Shown: positions 31,409 through 38,220 of the stretch, piece by piece | Position numbering within the stretch: position 1 is the stretch's first letter | How the letters are laid out: every line of letters starts with the position of its first letter | Source: Anaerolineales bacterium | GTDB taxonomy: Bacteria; Chloroflexota; Anaerolineae; Anaerolineales; Villigracilaceae | DNA length: 39,951 bases | Reading direction: 5' to 3' | NCBI GenBank assembly: GCA_021462845.1 | Contig: JAJTXU010000012.1 | Coordinates: 1-39,951, forward strand | Notes under the pieces: model-generated | Seen by the model: only the letters and a program-made list of their open reading frames with translations | Told to the model about the DNA's origin: nothing | Databases searched by the model: none | Made by a program: the position numbers and the translations under genes

Positions 31409-31675
31409 TTACCCCGCGGTGACATCGGCGGTCATCATCAGACGGTCGCCTTCAGGGATTCCTGCCTGGGACAGGGTCTCTTCTTCTTTCAATTCGCGAC
31501 CCAGCGCTTTGCTATCCAGGCGATAGGACATGGGGCGACCATCCGGACCAGTGACGGGGAGTTCGAGCGAGGTCGTCAACTCGGGGATCAACTCCTTCAC
31601 CGCCACCTCAGAGGGTACCTCCGCATTGCGGCTACCTCCGGAGGGAAGAACGATCGTAACGGGTATGTCTGCCAT
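31409..31675 (-). CDS. Ubiquitin-like protein (YukD-type beta-grasp)
   Basis: An 88-residue protein with the beta-grasp pattern of the YukD/ubiquitin-like superfamily: two strands (VTIVLPSGG, RNAEVP), a helix (VAVKELIPELTTSLEL), and LGRELKEEETLSQAGIPEGDRLMM at the end. It closes with Thr-Ala-Gly and then the stop, so its C-terminal residue is a glycine, as an E1 would need, but without the usual Gly-Gly. About 58 of 88 positions are identical to the N-terminal domain of the adjacent E2 fusion. AAGGAGA lies seven bases before the start. It is inferred to be the protein that is attached to targets in this system. A role in type VII secretion, as for YukD/EsaB, is less likely because no secretion ATPase or WXG100 gene is present. 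Confidence 0.9.
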   Translation of the reverse strand: MADIPVTIVLPSGGSRNAEVPSEVAVKELIPELTTSLELPVTGPDGRPMSYRLDSKALGRELKEEETLSQAGIPEGDRLMMTADVTAG

Positions 31676-31759
31676 TGTTTATCTCCTTTCTTACTAAGTA
31701 TGGTTTAGGCTGAACCACAGCCACGTCAAAGTTCCGCTATTGCGAAGCAGTGCGCACTG

Positions 31760-32659
31760 TCAACGCAATTTAATTTTGGGTTTGTCGATCGCTTTCGGCG
31801 CGGCAGGCTGAAGTTTCACCTGCACGGCTGGCTTGCTCTTCGCCGGTTCAGATAGATTCAATTTCACGCGCTCTGGTCTCAGCAATTCACGGTGATCGAC
31901 CGGGAAATCATTGGGATGTTTCTTGCGATATTCACGGCTCCAGCGCGCCGCTTCGGCATCCCATGGGAAGGGAGGTTTGGTCGGGTCGTCGTGGAAATTT
32001 TTCCACTGGAGCATTTCGCCAAGCATCAGCACAAGCCTGTCCAGTGAGCGGCTTGCCGCCCACCATGCCGCATCGATACACACGCTACCGTTGACGTGAT
32101 TGATATTCGGATGCCAGATCGGGGTTAACCACTTCATGCCGGGCCAACGTTGCGGATACTGATTGTGCAAATAAATTTCCACTTGATGATGTTCGGAAAA
32201 TTTTGGGTTGCCCTGCCGATCCACATTCGAGATACTCTTGCACTTGAAGGTGACGATGTATCGTTCGGGAGGCAGGTTTGGGTTCGGAGAGGAAGCGACG
32301 AAGGAAATCAAATCGCTGCGGGAGGATAGCTCCATCATCAATTCATAATCGCCGCGCAACCGCCGCATACGAGGCGTTTCTGCCACAGACATCGCGCCAG
32401 CCGTAATATCCGCAGTCAACATCAAGCGATCATTCTCCGGGATACCGGCTTCCGTGAGCGTTTCGTCTTCTTTGAGTTCGCGCCCAAGCGCCTTGCTGTC
32501 CGCGCGATACGTCATCGGGCGTCCGTCGGGACCAACGGTTGGGAGGCTCAACACCGAAATTAACTCGGTCATTAAGTCTCGCATTTTCACATCGGCGGGC
32601 ACTTCAGCAGTGCGCACGCCTCCGCTCGGCATAACAAGGGTTACATTCATTTCAGACAT
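31760..32659 (-). CDS. Ubiquitin-like domain fused to E2 (UBC) conjugating enzyme
   Basis: A 299-residue two-domain protein. Residues 1-88 are a YukD-type ubiquitin-like domain, a close paralogue of the free Ubl gene (31409). Residues about 98-245 form a UBC fold with the E2 signature: HPN at 183-185 and the catalytic cysteine at 194 (NGSVCID). Proline-rich positions around 170-180 (QYPQRWPGMKWLTPIW) and the C-terminal FPWDAEAARWSREY helix also match E2 enzymes. The last 45 residues are basic and proline-rich with VKLN/IKLR ends. It should accept the Ubl from the E1 as a thioester and hand it on. The gene lies 16 bases after the RING gene, with GGAAGG eight bases before its start, and 84 bases before the free Ubl gene. 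A UBC domain with an N-terminal Ubl is unusual in bacteria. Confidence 0.92.
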   Translation of the reverse strand: MSEMNVTLVMPSGGVRTAEVPADVKMRDLMTELISVLSLPTVGPDGRPMTYRADSKALGRELKEDETLTEAGIPENDRLMLTADITAGAMSVAETPRMRRLRGDYELMMELSSRSDLISFVASSPNPNLPPERYIVTFKCKSISNVDRQGNPKFSEHHQVEIYLHNQYPQRWPGMKWLTPIWHPNINHVNGSVCIDAAWWAASRSLDRLVLMLGEMLQWKNFHDDPTKPPFPWDAEAARWSREYRKKHPNDFPVDHRELLRPERVKLNLSEPAKSKPAVQVKLQPAAPKAIDKPKIKLR

Positions 32660-32675
32660 AATTTAACCTTCCAAG

Positions 32676-33617
32676 TCAAGAATTTAGATGCGGCACCTGG
32701 CAAAAGCCGGTGATCGCCCAACAATCTGCGTGATGAAGCGTGTGACACACGTCGCATTCCTGCACGCCGCGCGCATCGTTTCGATTGACAGGATCAAGAC
32801 AATACGGACAGCGATGCTCTTCAACCACAGCCAACTGGATATTCGGTCGACGCCGCGAACGGCTCTTTCGTGGAGCGCTTGCCTTCGCCGCCTTCCGCAC
32901 CTCGGTCCTGCTTCTGTTCTTTGTGCGGATTCGGGGCCTCGGCGCCGGGCTCGGCGCGGGACTGCGAAACCAGGTGACAGGTTGGCGGGGTTCGTGCGTT
33001 TCCACCGGCGAGACGCTCACACCGATATTACGCGGCTCCACTTCGATCTGCGCGTGCCCCAGCGGCTCGACCTCGATCACCTGCCGCGACGATTGCCTCC
33101 AAGCCTGTAAAGACAGCAGGGTCAACAACAAACTCACGGCAAGGTGCGCCACATCGCTCGCTTCCATTTTGCTGAAGTCAAACAAAGTCAGCGGATCGAG
33201 ATTCAAATCACGTAACTGAGTTGATAACGTGCTGTCAAAGCTAAGATTGCGAATCTGCGCGGAAGCATCGCGCTCAAACCCAAGCGGACCTATGCCTAAC
33301 ACCGATTTTGTCAACGAACCGATCAAGATCATTCCGACAAGCGCCGCAAGGATGGCAGTGATGTACTGCGCCGCCAAATTCCAATTGCGATACACGAACC
33401 GCGCCCCATATCCCGCAATCAATCCAATACACGCATCCGCAAAAAACGTGGGGAGCAGCAGCGGCAGGTCACGATCGAGGCGGAACCACAACACAATACC
33501 CAGCGAAGCGTTGACAACCAGCAAGAGTAAGATCGTCAGCTTACGCATGAACGAATCGGATTCTCTCGCATACATAGAAGCATGAATGGAACTCATCGTC
33601 GCGGCATGGGTCGCCAT
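32676..33617 (-). CDS. Membrane-anchored RING-like finger protein (putative E3)
   Basis: A 313-residue protein. The first 170 residues contain about four hydrophobic segments (KLTILLLLVVNASLGIVLWF, LLLPTFFADACIGLIAGYGA, AAQYITAILAALVGMILIGS, VAHLAVSLLLTLLSLQAW), so it is membrane-embedded. A Pro/Arg/Lys-rich linker (about 180-260) leads to a C-terminal zinc domain with Cys270, Cys273, Cys288, Cys291, His295 or His296, Cys299 and Cys306. The spacing (CPYC, ECDVC, LHHADCW, C) resembles the prokaryotic RING finger family 1. In eukaryotes such domains bring an E2 and a substrate together. Its position between E1 and E2 genes supports an E3-type role, but no catalytic proof is possible from sequence. 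It starts three bases after the E1 stop, with a poor ribosome binding site, so coupled translation is likely. Confidence 0.85.
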   Translation of the reverse strand: MATHAATMSSIHASMYARESDSFMRKLTILLLLVVNASLGIVLWFRLDRDLPLLLPTFFADACIGLIAGYGARFVYRNWNLAAQYITAILAALVGMILIGSLTKSVLGIGPLGFERDASAQIRNLSFDSTLSTQLRDLNLDPLTLFDFSKMEASDVAHLAVSLLLTLLSLQAWRQSSRQVIEVEPLGHAQIEVEPRNIGVSVSPVETHEPRQPVTWFRSPAPSPAPRPRIRTKNRSRTEVRKAAKASAPRKSRSRRRPNIQLAVVEEHRCPYCLDPVNRNDARGVQECDVCHTLHHADCWAITGFCQVPHLNS

Positions 33618-33620
33618 CGG

Positions 33621-35450
33621 CTATTCTTTCGCGGGTTTCGGCGCGTCATCCGCGTTGGCGAAAACGATCTTCTTCGAGGGCTGTCCTTCGCCTTTCGCCT
33701 GAACCGTGTTGGGTTGGGCATCTGCAAGTTTGACGAGGCTCTTCTTGCGGAGGTGTACCGGCTCAGAGGATACAGGTCGAACAGAAACAACTTCCTTCAC
33801 CGCGTGATCCTTGATCCGAATTCGATCACGAACCGCGCCGCTGGCCGGATCCATGATTCGAATCTCGTCCTTCAACCGCACGCGACTGCCAACTTTCAAA
33901 GGATCTGCTCCAGCCAGTTTGATCGTCTGCTCGAAGTGACGGAAGTGAAGCGCATCAGGCAGATCACCGGTCAACTCGTAGAAGCGATATTCCATCCCGT
34001 TTTGCGCGCGGATGATATGCAAAGCCGGGATGCCCACACTTGCCAAAGTCCGATGCAGGAAGTTCTCCTCGCCGGTGATCGTGTGCGTGAAACTCGCCTC
34101 GCGCAGGGTACCGCAGGTCGGGCAGTGTCCAGCCTCAAATGTGATATCGCTTAGCGGTTTCAGCACATCTTCCTTCGTCTGGCATTTTGGGCATTCCAAC
34201 GACGTGACCAGTTCCTGGTCGAGTTCGATAAAGGCGTGCTGTCCCAGATCGGCGCGCGCAATACGAAGCAGGTCATGAAGCGTGGCGCGTTCGGCGCGCG
34301 CCGGCAGTTCGGTGATGTCGCCATACGTCCAGTGGCTTTCGCAATCTTCGCGCGGCACGTAGGCAGTCGTGTGCATGTGGTTGGTGAGACCATTGAAGTG
34401 TGTGACCTTGCCCGGCTCCACCGTCATGCTGTGAATCAACTTCAATCCTTCCTGCGATTGCATGCCGCCGATGATCGAAGCAATCGTCGGCGTCGTCGGA
34501 ACTTTGCCAAGCAGAACATTTTGCCGCGCCAACAATTGACATGAATAGCGCAGGGAAAGGTCGCGCAAAGCCGCCTCGGTGAGCGTGCATTCATAGCACG
34601 CGCCTTCGCCGGGGACGAACACGCGCATCAACCCGAGCAGTTCTTGAATCGCGCCATCCACCCAGGATTTGTTCATCCAATAGCAGAAGCGGTTGACCGC
34701 CAGCCGCGCCTCGCGGTTATCGAGACAGCCAATGATCACATCCATGCGGCGGATGATTCCCAGCCCCAGACCGGTCGTCACATCGGCGTTCAAATATTGC
34801 ACGCGCACATCCGGGTTCACCGACTTCGCGCGCGCCGCCGCCACCTCGGCTTTACTGCGATTGTTATCCGTTTCGCGGAACAACACCGAACGGCTAAGGT
34901 TGGCGGCTTCGATCTTGTCGAAATCGATAATGAAGATGTTGCCCACGCCCATCAGCGACAGGTTCTTGATCACTTCGTTACCGAGCGCGCCAGCGCCGAT
35001 CACCAACACTTTCGCATTCTTCACTTTCTCGCGTTCCCACCACGAGATGAACTCAAACGTGCCAAGCCGATCTTTTTGAAGGTTGGGAATGCGGATCGGT
35101 TTCTCCGGCGAGACCGGGATTCGGCGCGGACCCGTCAACGGCTCGCTTGCCGCAGAGTTCGACGCTTTTAGATCTGCGCCTCCAGCCAGTTCTTTTGCCT
35201 GCATAATATTCGACTCCTCGATCGTTCGCGCAAACCATCCCACATGTGGGCGCGACTCAACCAAACGGCTTTCTTCCATCATCTTCAACGCTTCGCGCAA
35301 CGTAGCGCGGCTGATCCCCAACTGACTCATCAACTCACGCTCCGGAGGGAGTTGCGCGCCCTGCGGCAACGCGCCATCCAGCAGGGATGCGGCAAGCCTG
35401 CCCGCCGCAGTTCTTACAAGTGACTTCTGTGAAATTTTTTGTATTTTCAT
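33621..35450 (-). CDS. E1-like ThiF adenylating enzyme with N-terminal GntR-type winged helix
   Basis: A 609-residue fusion and the first gene of the operon. Residues about 9-75 are a GntR-type winged HTH (LPPERELMSQLGISRATLRE, then ALKMMEESRLVESRPHVGWF); its recognition helix resembles the FadR subgroup. Residues about 120-345 are a ThiF/E1 domain with GAGALG at 152-157, the NLSRS arginine loop (184-188), Lys200, and Asp244 (CLDN). The candidate catalytic Cys304 (RYSCQLL) lies in the crossover loop after CYEC (285-288). A C-terminal region holds a zinc ribbon, CPKC (420-423) and CPTC (443-446), and ends in a basic beta-rich tail. It is expected to adenylate the Ubl C-terminal Gly and pass it to the E2. 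The start at 35450 includes the whole HTH; the ribosome binding site is weak. The fused HTH likely autoregulates the operon through the palindrome at 35470. Confidence 0.9.
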   Translation of the reverse strand: MKIQKISQKSLVRTAAGRLAASLLDGALPQGAQLPPERELMSQLGISRATLREALKMMEESRLVESRPHVGWFARTIEESNIMQAKELAGGADLKASNSAASEPLTGPRRIPVSPEKPIRIPNLQKDRLGTFEFISWWEREKVKNAKVLVIGAGALGNEVIKNLSLMGVGNIFIIDFDKIEAANLSRSVLFRETDNNRSKAEVAAARAKSVNPDVRVQYLNADVTTGLGLGIIRRMDVIIGCLDNREARLAVNRFCYWMNKSWVDGAIQELLGLMRVFVPGEGACYECTLTEAALRDLSLRYSCQLLARQNVLLGKVPTTPTIASIIGGMQSQEGLKLIHSMTVEPGKVTHFNGLTNHMHTTAYVPREDCESHWTYGDITELPARAERATLHDLLRIARADLGQHAFIELDQELVTSLECPKCQTKEDVLKPLSDITFEAGHCPTCGTLREASFTHTITGEENFLHRTLASVGIPALHIIRAQNGMEYRFYELTGDLPDALHFRHFEQTIKLAGADPLKVGSRVRLKDEIRIMDPASGAVRDRIRIKDHAVKEVVSVRPVSSEPVHLRKKSLVKLADAQPNTVQAKGEGQPSKKIVFANADDAPKPAKE

Positions 35451-35469
35451 ATTTTTTCTCGTGGTCTTG

Positions 35470-35480
35470 TGGTCAGACCA
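35470..35480. promoter_or_regulatory. FadR-type operator upstream of the E1 gene
   Basis: TGGTCAGACCA is a perfect palindrome of the TGGTC-N-GACCA type bound by FadR-like GntR regulators. It begins nine bases downstream of the -10 box, at the expected transcription start, where a bound protein would block initiation. Confidence 0.7.
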
Positions 35481-35489
35481 ATTGCAGTC

Positions 35490-35518
35490 ATTATAGGAAC
35501 CGCCAGAGTGAAAATCAA
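35490..35518 (-). promoter_or_regulatory. Promoter of the ubiquitin-like operon
   Basis: On the minus strand: TTGATT (complement of 35513-35518), a 17-base spacer and a perfect TATAAT (complement of 35490-35495), directed at the E1 gene about 40 bases on. Confidence 0.8.
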
Positions 35519-35564
35519 CAAAATTCATAGGACATGTGTCGTGGCGACGCGCTTGCAGAAATGA

Positions 35565-35595
35565 AAAGACGACCCGCTGGTACTGGGTCGTCTTT
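35565..35595 (-). terminator. Terminator after rplL
   Basis: AAAGACGACCC and GGGTCGTCTTT form a perfect 11-bp stem around a 9-base loop, 31 bases after the rplL stop. TTTTCATTTC follows on the minus strand. It separates the ribosomal block from the ubiquitin-like operon. Confidence 0.8.
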
Positions 35596-35626
35596 CCTTG
35601 TTCCTTCTTATGAAGAAGAGATTTTC

Positions 35627-36007
35627 TTACTCGAGCACAACGTTCGCGCCGGCTTCCTCAAGTTTCTTCTTGGCTTCGTTGGCGGCATCCTTGCCCACGC
35701 CAGCCAGAACTTTCGAGCCGGCGGTCTCCGCCATGGTCTTGGCTTCGCCGAGACCGAGGTTGGTCAACTGGCGGATCACTTTGATCACATCGATCTTCTT
35801 CGCGCCGGCGTCCTTGATGACTACATCGAATTCGGTCTTCTCTTCGACGGGTTCGGCGGCCGCGGCGGCGCCAGCCGCGGCGGCAACAGCCACCGGCGCG
35901 GCGGCAGAGACGCCCCACTTCTCTTCAAGTTTCTTGACGAGTTCGGCGGCATCGAGCACAGACAGTGTGGAAAGTTCTTCCACGATTTTATCGAGCTTTT
36001 CAGACAT
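35627..36007 (-). CDS. rplL: 50S ribosomal protein L7/L12
   Basis: A 126-residue stalk protein of the large subunit. The N-terminal dimerisation helices ([34 protein letters not shown]), the Ala-rich hinge and the C-terminal factor-binding domain ([38 protein letters not shown]) are all intact. The start at 36007 gives the normal length and has GGAG nine bases upstream. Two upstream in-frame ATGs are not needed. It follows rplJ by 60 bases, as in the usual rplJ-rplL pair. Confidence 0.97.
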   Translation of the reverse strand: MSEKLDKIVEELSTLSVLDAAELVKKLEEKWGVSAAAPVAVAAAAGAAAAAEPVEEKTEFDVVIKDAGAKKIDVIKVIRQLTNLGLGEAKTMAETAGSKVLAGVGKDAANEAKKKLEEAGANVVLE

Positions 36008-36067
36008 TTCTAAATACTCCATTACGTATGAGATAGATTTTGTGTTATTGCGCAATAAACTTGCCGA

Positions 36068-36598
36068 TTACGCCGCGGCAGGCGCTTTCTCAGAGAAAGC
36101 CTTGATAACAGCCGCCAAACCGCGAGCGGGCTCAGCGATCGTGCGGACGAGCTTGCCAGCGGGAGCCTGCAACACACCCAGCAACTGGGCGCGCACAACA
36201 GGCAACGGCGGCGTATCCGACAGGGCTTTCACCTGCGCGGCATTGAGCGATTTGCCGCTCATGTATCCGCCTTTGACCTTGATAAAATCCTTGCCTTTCA
36301 TCGCATCGGTCAGGGCTTTCGCCGTGGATGCCGGGTCGGTAAAGGCAAAGGAAATTGCCGTGCTTTTCACAAGGTAATCAGCCGGGAATTCCATTCCACT
36401 TGCGGCAAAGGCGCGGCGGACAAGCGTATTCTTTACCACATGGAATTCGCCGCCTGTTTCACGCACCTTGGCGCGAATACCATCCAAATCTTTCATTTTG
36501 GCGCCGGTATATTCCACAAGGATCACCGCCTGGCTCTTCTTCAACCACTCATCGTAGGTTGCCAGCACTTCCCCTTTACGTTCTTTTGATACTGCCAA
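36068..36598 (-). CDS. rplJ: 50S ribosomal protein L10
   Basis: A 176-residue stalk base protein. It begins MAVSKERKGEVLATYDEWLKKSQAV, the usual L10 opening, and ends in a long helix that carries L7/L12 (ADAVIKAFSEKAPAAA type). The start appears to be TTG at 36598, with GGAGG nine bases before it. The in-frame ATG at 36619 sits on that ribosome binding site and would add seven atypical residues. An L10 leader with an attenuator hairpin lies in the 199 bases upstream, consistent with autogenous control by the L10-(L12) complex. Confidence 0.94.
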   Translation of the reverse strand: MAVSKERKGEVLATYDEWLKKSQAVILVEYTGAKMKDLDGIRAKVRETGGEFHVVKNTLVRRAFAASGMEFPADYLVKSTAISFAFTDPASTAKALTDAMKGKDFIKVKGGYMSGKSLNAAQVKALSDTPPLPVVRAQLLGVLQAPAGKLVRTIAEPARGLAAVIKAFSEKAPAAA

Positions 36599-36620
36599 AG
36601 GACATTCACCTCCTTTCAAT

Positions 36621-36654
36621 AAAAAGTCTTTGCCACGCGCGCGGCAAAGACTTC
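36621..36654 (-). terminator. Attenuator hairpin of the L10 leader
   Basis: AAGTCTTTGCC and GGCAAAGACTT form a perfect 11-bp stem around ACGCGCGC. On the minus strand TTTTTA follows directly, 20 bases before the L10 start, so it works as a transcription attenuator. Confidence 0.75.
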
Positions 36655-36800
36655 AGCAAACCCCAAAGGAGGGGACGGTATGCTTGTCGTCTTCACCTGG
36701 GCAGGAAATTAAGTGGCGCTCGTTGGTTGAATAGAGCGGCGCTTTTCCGCTCGTATCGAAACCCAGCCCCACACCCGCCGTCTTTGGCGAAGTGGCTTTT
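36625..36800 (-). ncRNA. Ribosomal protein L10 leader
   Basis: The rplA-rplJ spacer, read on the minus strand, contains CCAAAGACGGCGGGTG, then AATTTCCTGCCCAGGTGAAG, and then the hairpin at 36625. These match the order of conserved elements of the L10 leader (AAGACAGCAGGUG ... UUAAU-CCUGCCGAGG ... terminator) known in Firmicutes and other phyla. It is the binding region for the L10-L12 complex. The outer boundaries are approximate. Confidence 0.7.
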
Positions 36801-36818
36801 AGGATTAACGAGTATATT

Positions 36819-37541
36819 CTACTCGGATACCTCGATCTTCAGTGTGTCGCTGGCGTTGACCTTGATACCAGGACCCATCGTAGTGGTCAGAGTGATCCGC
36901 TTGATGTAATCACCCTTCGCCCCAGACGGACGCGCTTTGTGCACAGCGTTCATCAACGCGCCAAAGTTTTCATACAACTGATCGGCAGAGAACGATGCCT
37001 TGCCCACAGAAACGTGGATATTGGATGTCTTGTCGAGACGGAACTCAACACGTCCCGCCTTCGCCTCTTTGATCGCGCGCGGCAGATCATCGGCGTTGAC
37101 GACTGTTCCAGCCTTGGGGTTCGGCATCAGCCCGCGCGGACCAAGCACGCGCCCGAGACGACCAACCTTGCCCATCGCATCCGGCGTCGCAATCGCAACG
37201 TCGAAATCCAACATGCCGCCTTCGATCTTCTTCAACGTATCATCGTCATCGGCAACCAGATCCGCGCCCGAAGAACGAGCATTGGAAGCGCCTTCGCCTT
37301 GCGCAAAGACCAGCACGCGAACAGTCTTGCCCAACCCATGCGGCAGGACAACCACATCGCGCACCTGCTGGTCCGACTGACGCGGATCAAGACCGGTGCG
37401 GATATGCACTTCAACCGTCGAATCAAATTTCGTCGTAGTAGTTTCCTTCGCGAGCGCAACCGCGTCGCGAACCGAATATTCCTTGTCTAGATCCACCTTA
37501 GCCAATGCGGCTTTGTATTTCTTACCGTGTTTTGTAGCCAT
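36819..37541 (-). CDS. rplA: 50S ribosomal protein L1
   Basis: A 240-residue protein at the E site of the large subunit. It begins [17 protein letters not shown] and contains the L1 signature [21 protein letters not shown], followed by the [19 protein letters not shown] type region and the closing [23 protein letters not shown] lies five bases before the ATG. Gene order is as expected after rplK. Confidence 0.97.
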   Translation of the reverse strand: MATKHGKKYKAALAKVDLDKEYSVRDAVALAKETTTTKFDSTVEVHIRTGLDPRQSDQQVRDVVVLPHGLGKTVRVLVFAQGEGASNARSSGADLVADDDDTLKKIEGGMLDFDVAIATPDAMGKVGRLGRVLGPRGLMPNPKAGTVVNADDLPRAIKEAKAGRVEFRLDKTSNIHVSVGKASFSADQLYENFGALMNAVHKARPSGAKGDYIKRITLTTTMGPGIKVNASDTLKIEVSE

Positions 37542-37566
37542 GTTTTCCTCCGTGGTGCAAGCAGGT

Positions 37567-37640
37567 TGTAGTTCGATAGTTCGTTAGCCGAATAGTCTTG
37601 TAGTCTCACGATGAGACTATAAAACTAAGCAACTACAAAA
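37567..37640. repeat. Word-like repeat with an inner inverted repeat in the rplK-rplA spacer
   Basis: TTGTAGTTCGATAGTTCGTTAG-type units (variants of TAGTTCG/ATAGTC) on one side face ACTATAAAACTAAGCAACTAC on the other. A perfect TAGTCTCA-CGA-TGAGACTA hairpin (37601-37619) marks the centre. It is the same kind of sequence as at 39385. Confidence 0.55.
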
Positions 37641-37664
37641 CCAACTAACAACCCTCCCACAAAA

Positions 37665-38090
37665 TTAATCGGTCACCGTAATGCCCATCGAGCGGGCGGT
37701 GCCTTCGATCTGTTTCATCGCGCCTTCGAGGTCGATCGCATTGAGGTCTTTCAACTTCGTTTCCGCGATCTCACGAATTTGCTTGCGCGTCACCTTGCCG
37801 ACCTTATCCTTATTCGGCACGCCAGAGCCTTTCGCCACGTTCGCGGCTTTGCGCAATAGCACTGCCGCAGGCGAAGTCTTCAACACGAATGTGAACGAGC
37901 CATCGGTGTATACCGTGATCTCAGCGGGCAACACCTCACCGGGCTTGTTCGACGTGCGCGCGTTGTACTCCTTGCAAAACGCCATGATGTTGATACCATG
38001 GCCCGCCAACGCCGGGCCCACCGGGGGGGCGGGGTTGGCTTTTCCAGCCTCAAGCTGGAGACGAACGATTGCCTTAAACTTCTTTGCCAT
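37665..38090 (-). CDS. rplK: 50S ribosomal protein L11
   Basis: A 141-residue GTPase-centre protein. It contains the signature [21 protein letters not shown] and ends in the RNA-binding half ([20 protein letters not shown] pattern) and MGITVTD. AGGAG lies six bases before the ATG at 38090. Length is standard. Confidence 0.97.
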   Translation of the reverse strand: MAKKFKAIVRLQLEAGKANPAPPVGPALAGHGINIMAFCKEYNARTSNKPGEVLPAEITVYTDGSFTFVLKTSPAAVLLRKAANVAKGSGVPNKDKVGKVTRKQIREIAETKLKDLNAIDLEGAMKQIEGTARSMGITVTD

Positions 38091-38102
38091 TTCTACTCCT
38101 AT

Positions 38103-38144
38103 GTGGTTTTAGCGGGCGATTTCTTGTGCGGGACGCCCTCCCAC
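38103..38144 (-). promoter_or_regulatory. Possible rplK leader stem-loop
   Basis: On the minus strand, the rplK leader contains GTGGGAGGGCG ... CGCCCGCTAAAACCAC, with nested GTGG/CCAC and GGGCG/CGCCC pairs just before the ribosome binding site. It may be an L11-related leader, but I cannot match it to a family with certainty. Confidence 0.35.
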
Positions 38145-38220
38145 TGCATCAGACTCTGGACTGCGCTTTCGCTTCTATCCCAGCCCAAGCCTGCTTCTGC
38201 CTAGATAATTTTTTCTCAGC

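Noticed and set aside
31409-32659. YukD-type proteins as part of a type VII secretion system
   Set aside because: No FtsK/SpoIIIE-type ATPase, WXG100 protein or other secretion component is present, whereas E1, E2, JAMM and RING genes are.
35598-36377. Plus-strand frame of 259 codons across rplL and rplJ
   Set aside because: It is antisense to two certain ribosomal protein genes; the Ala/Ser richness reflects the L7/L12 hinge.
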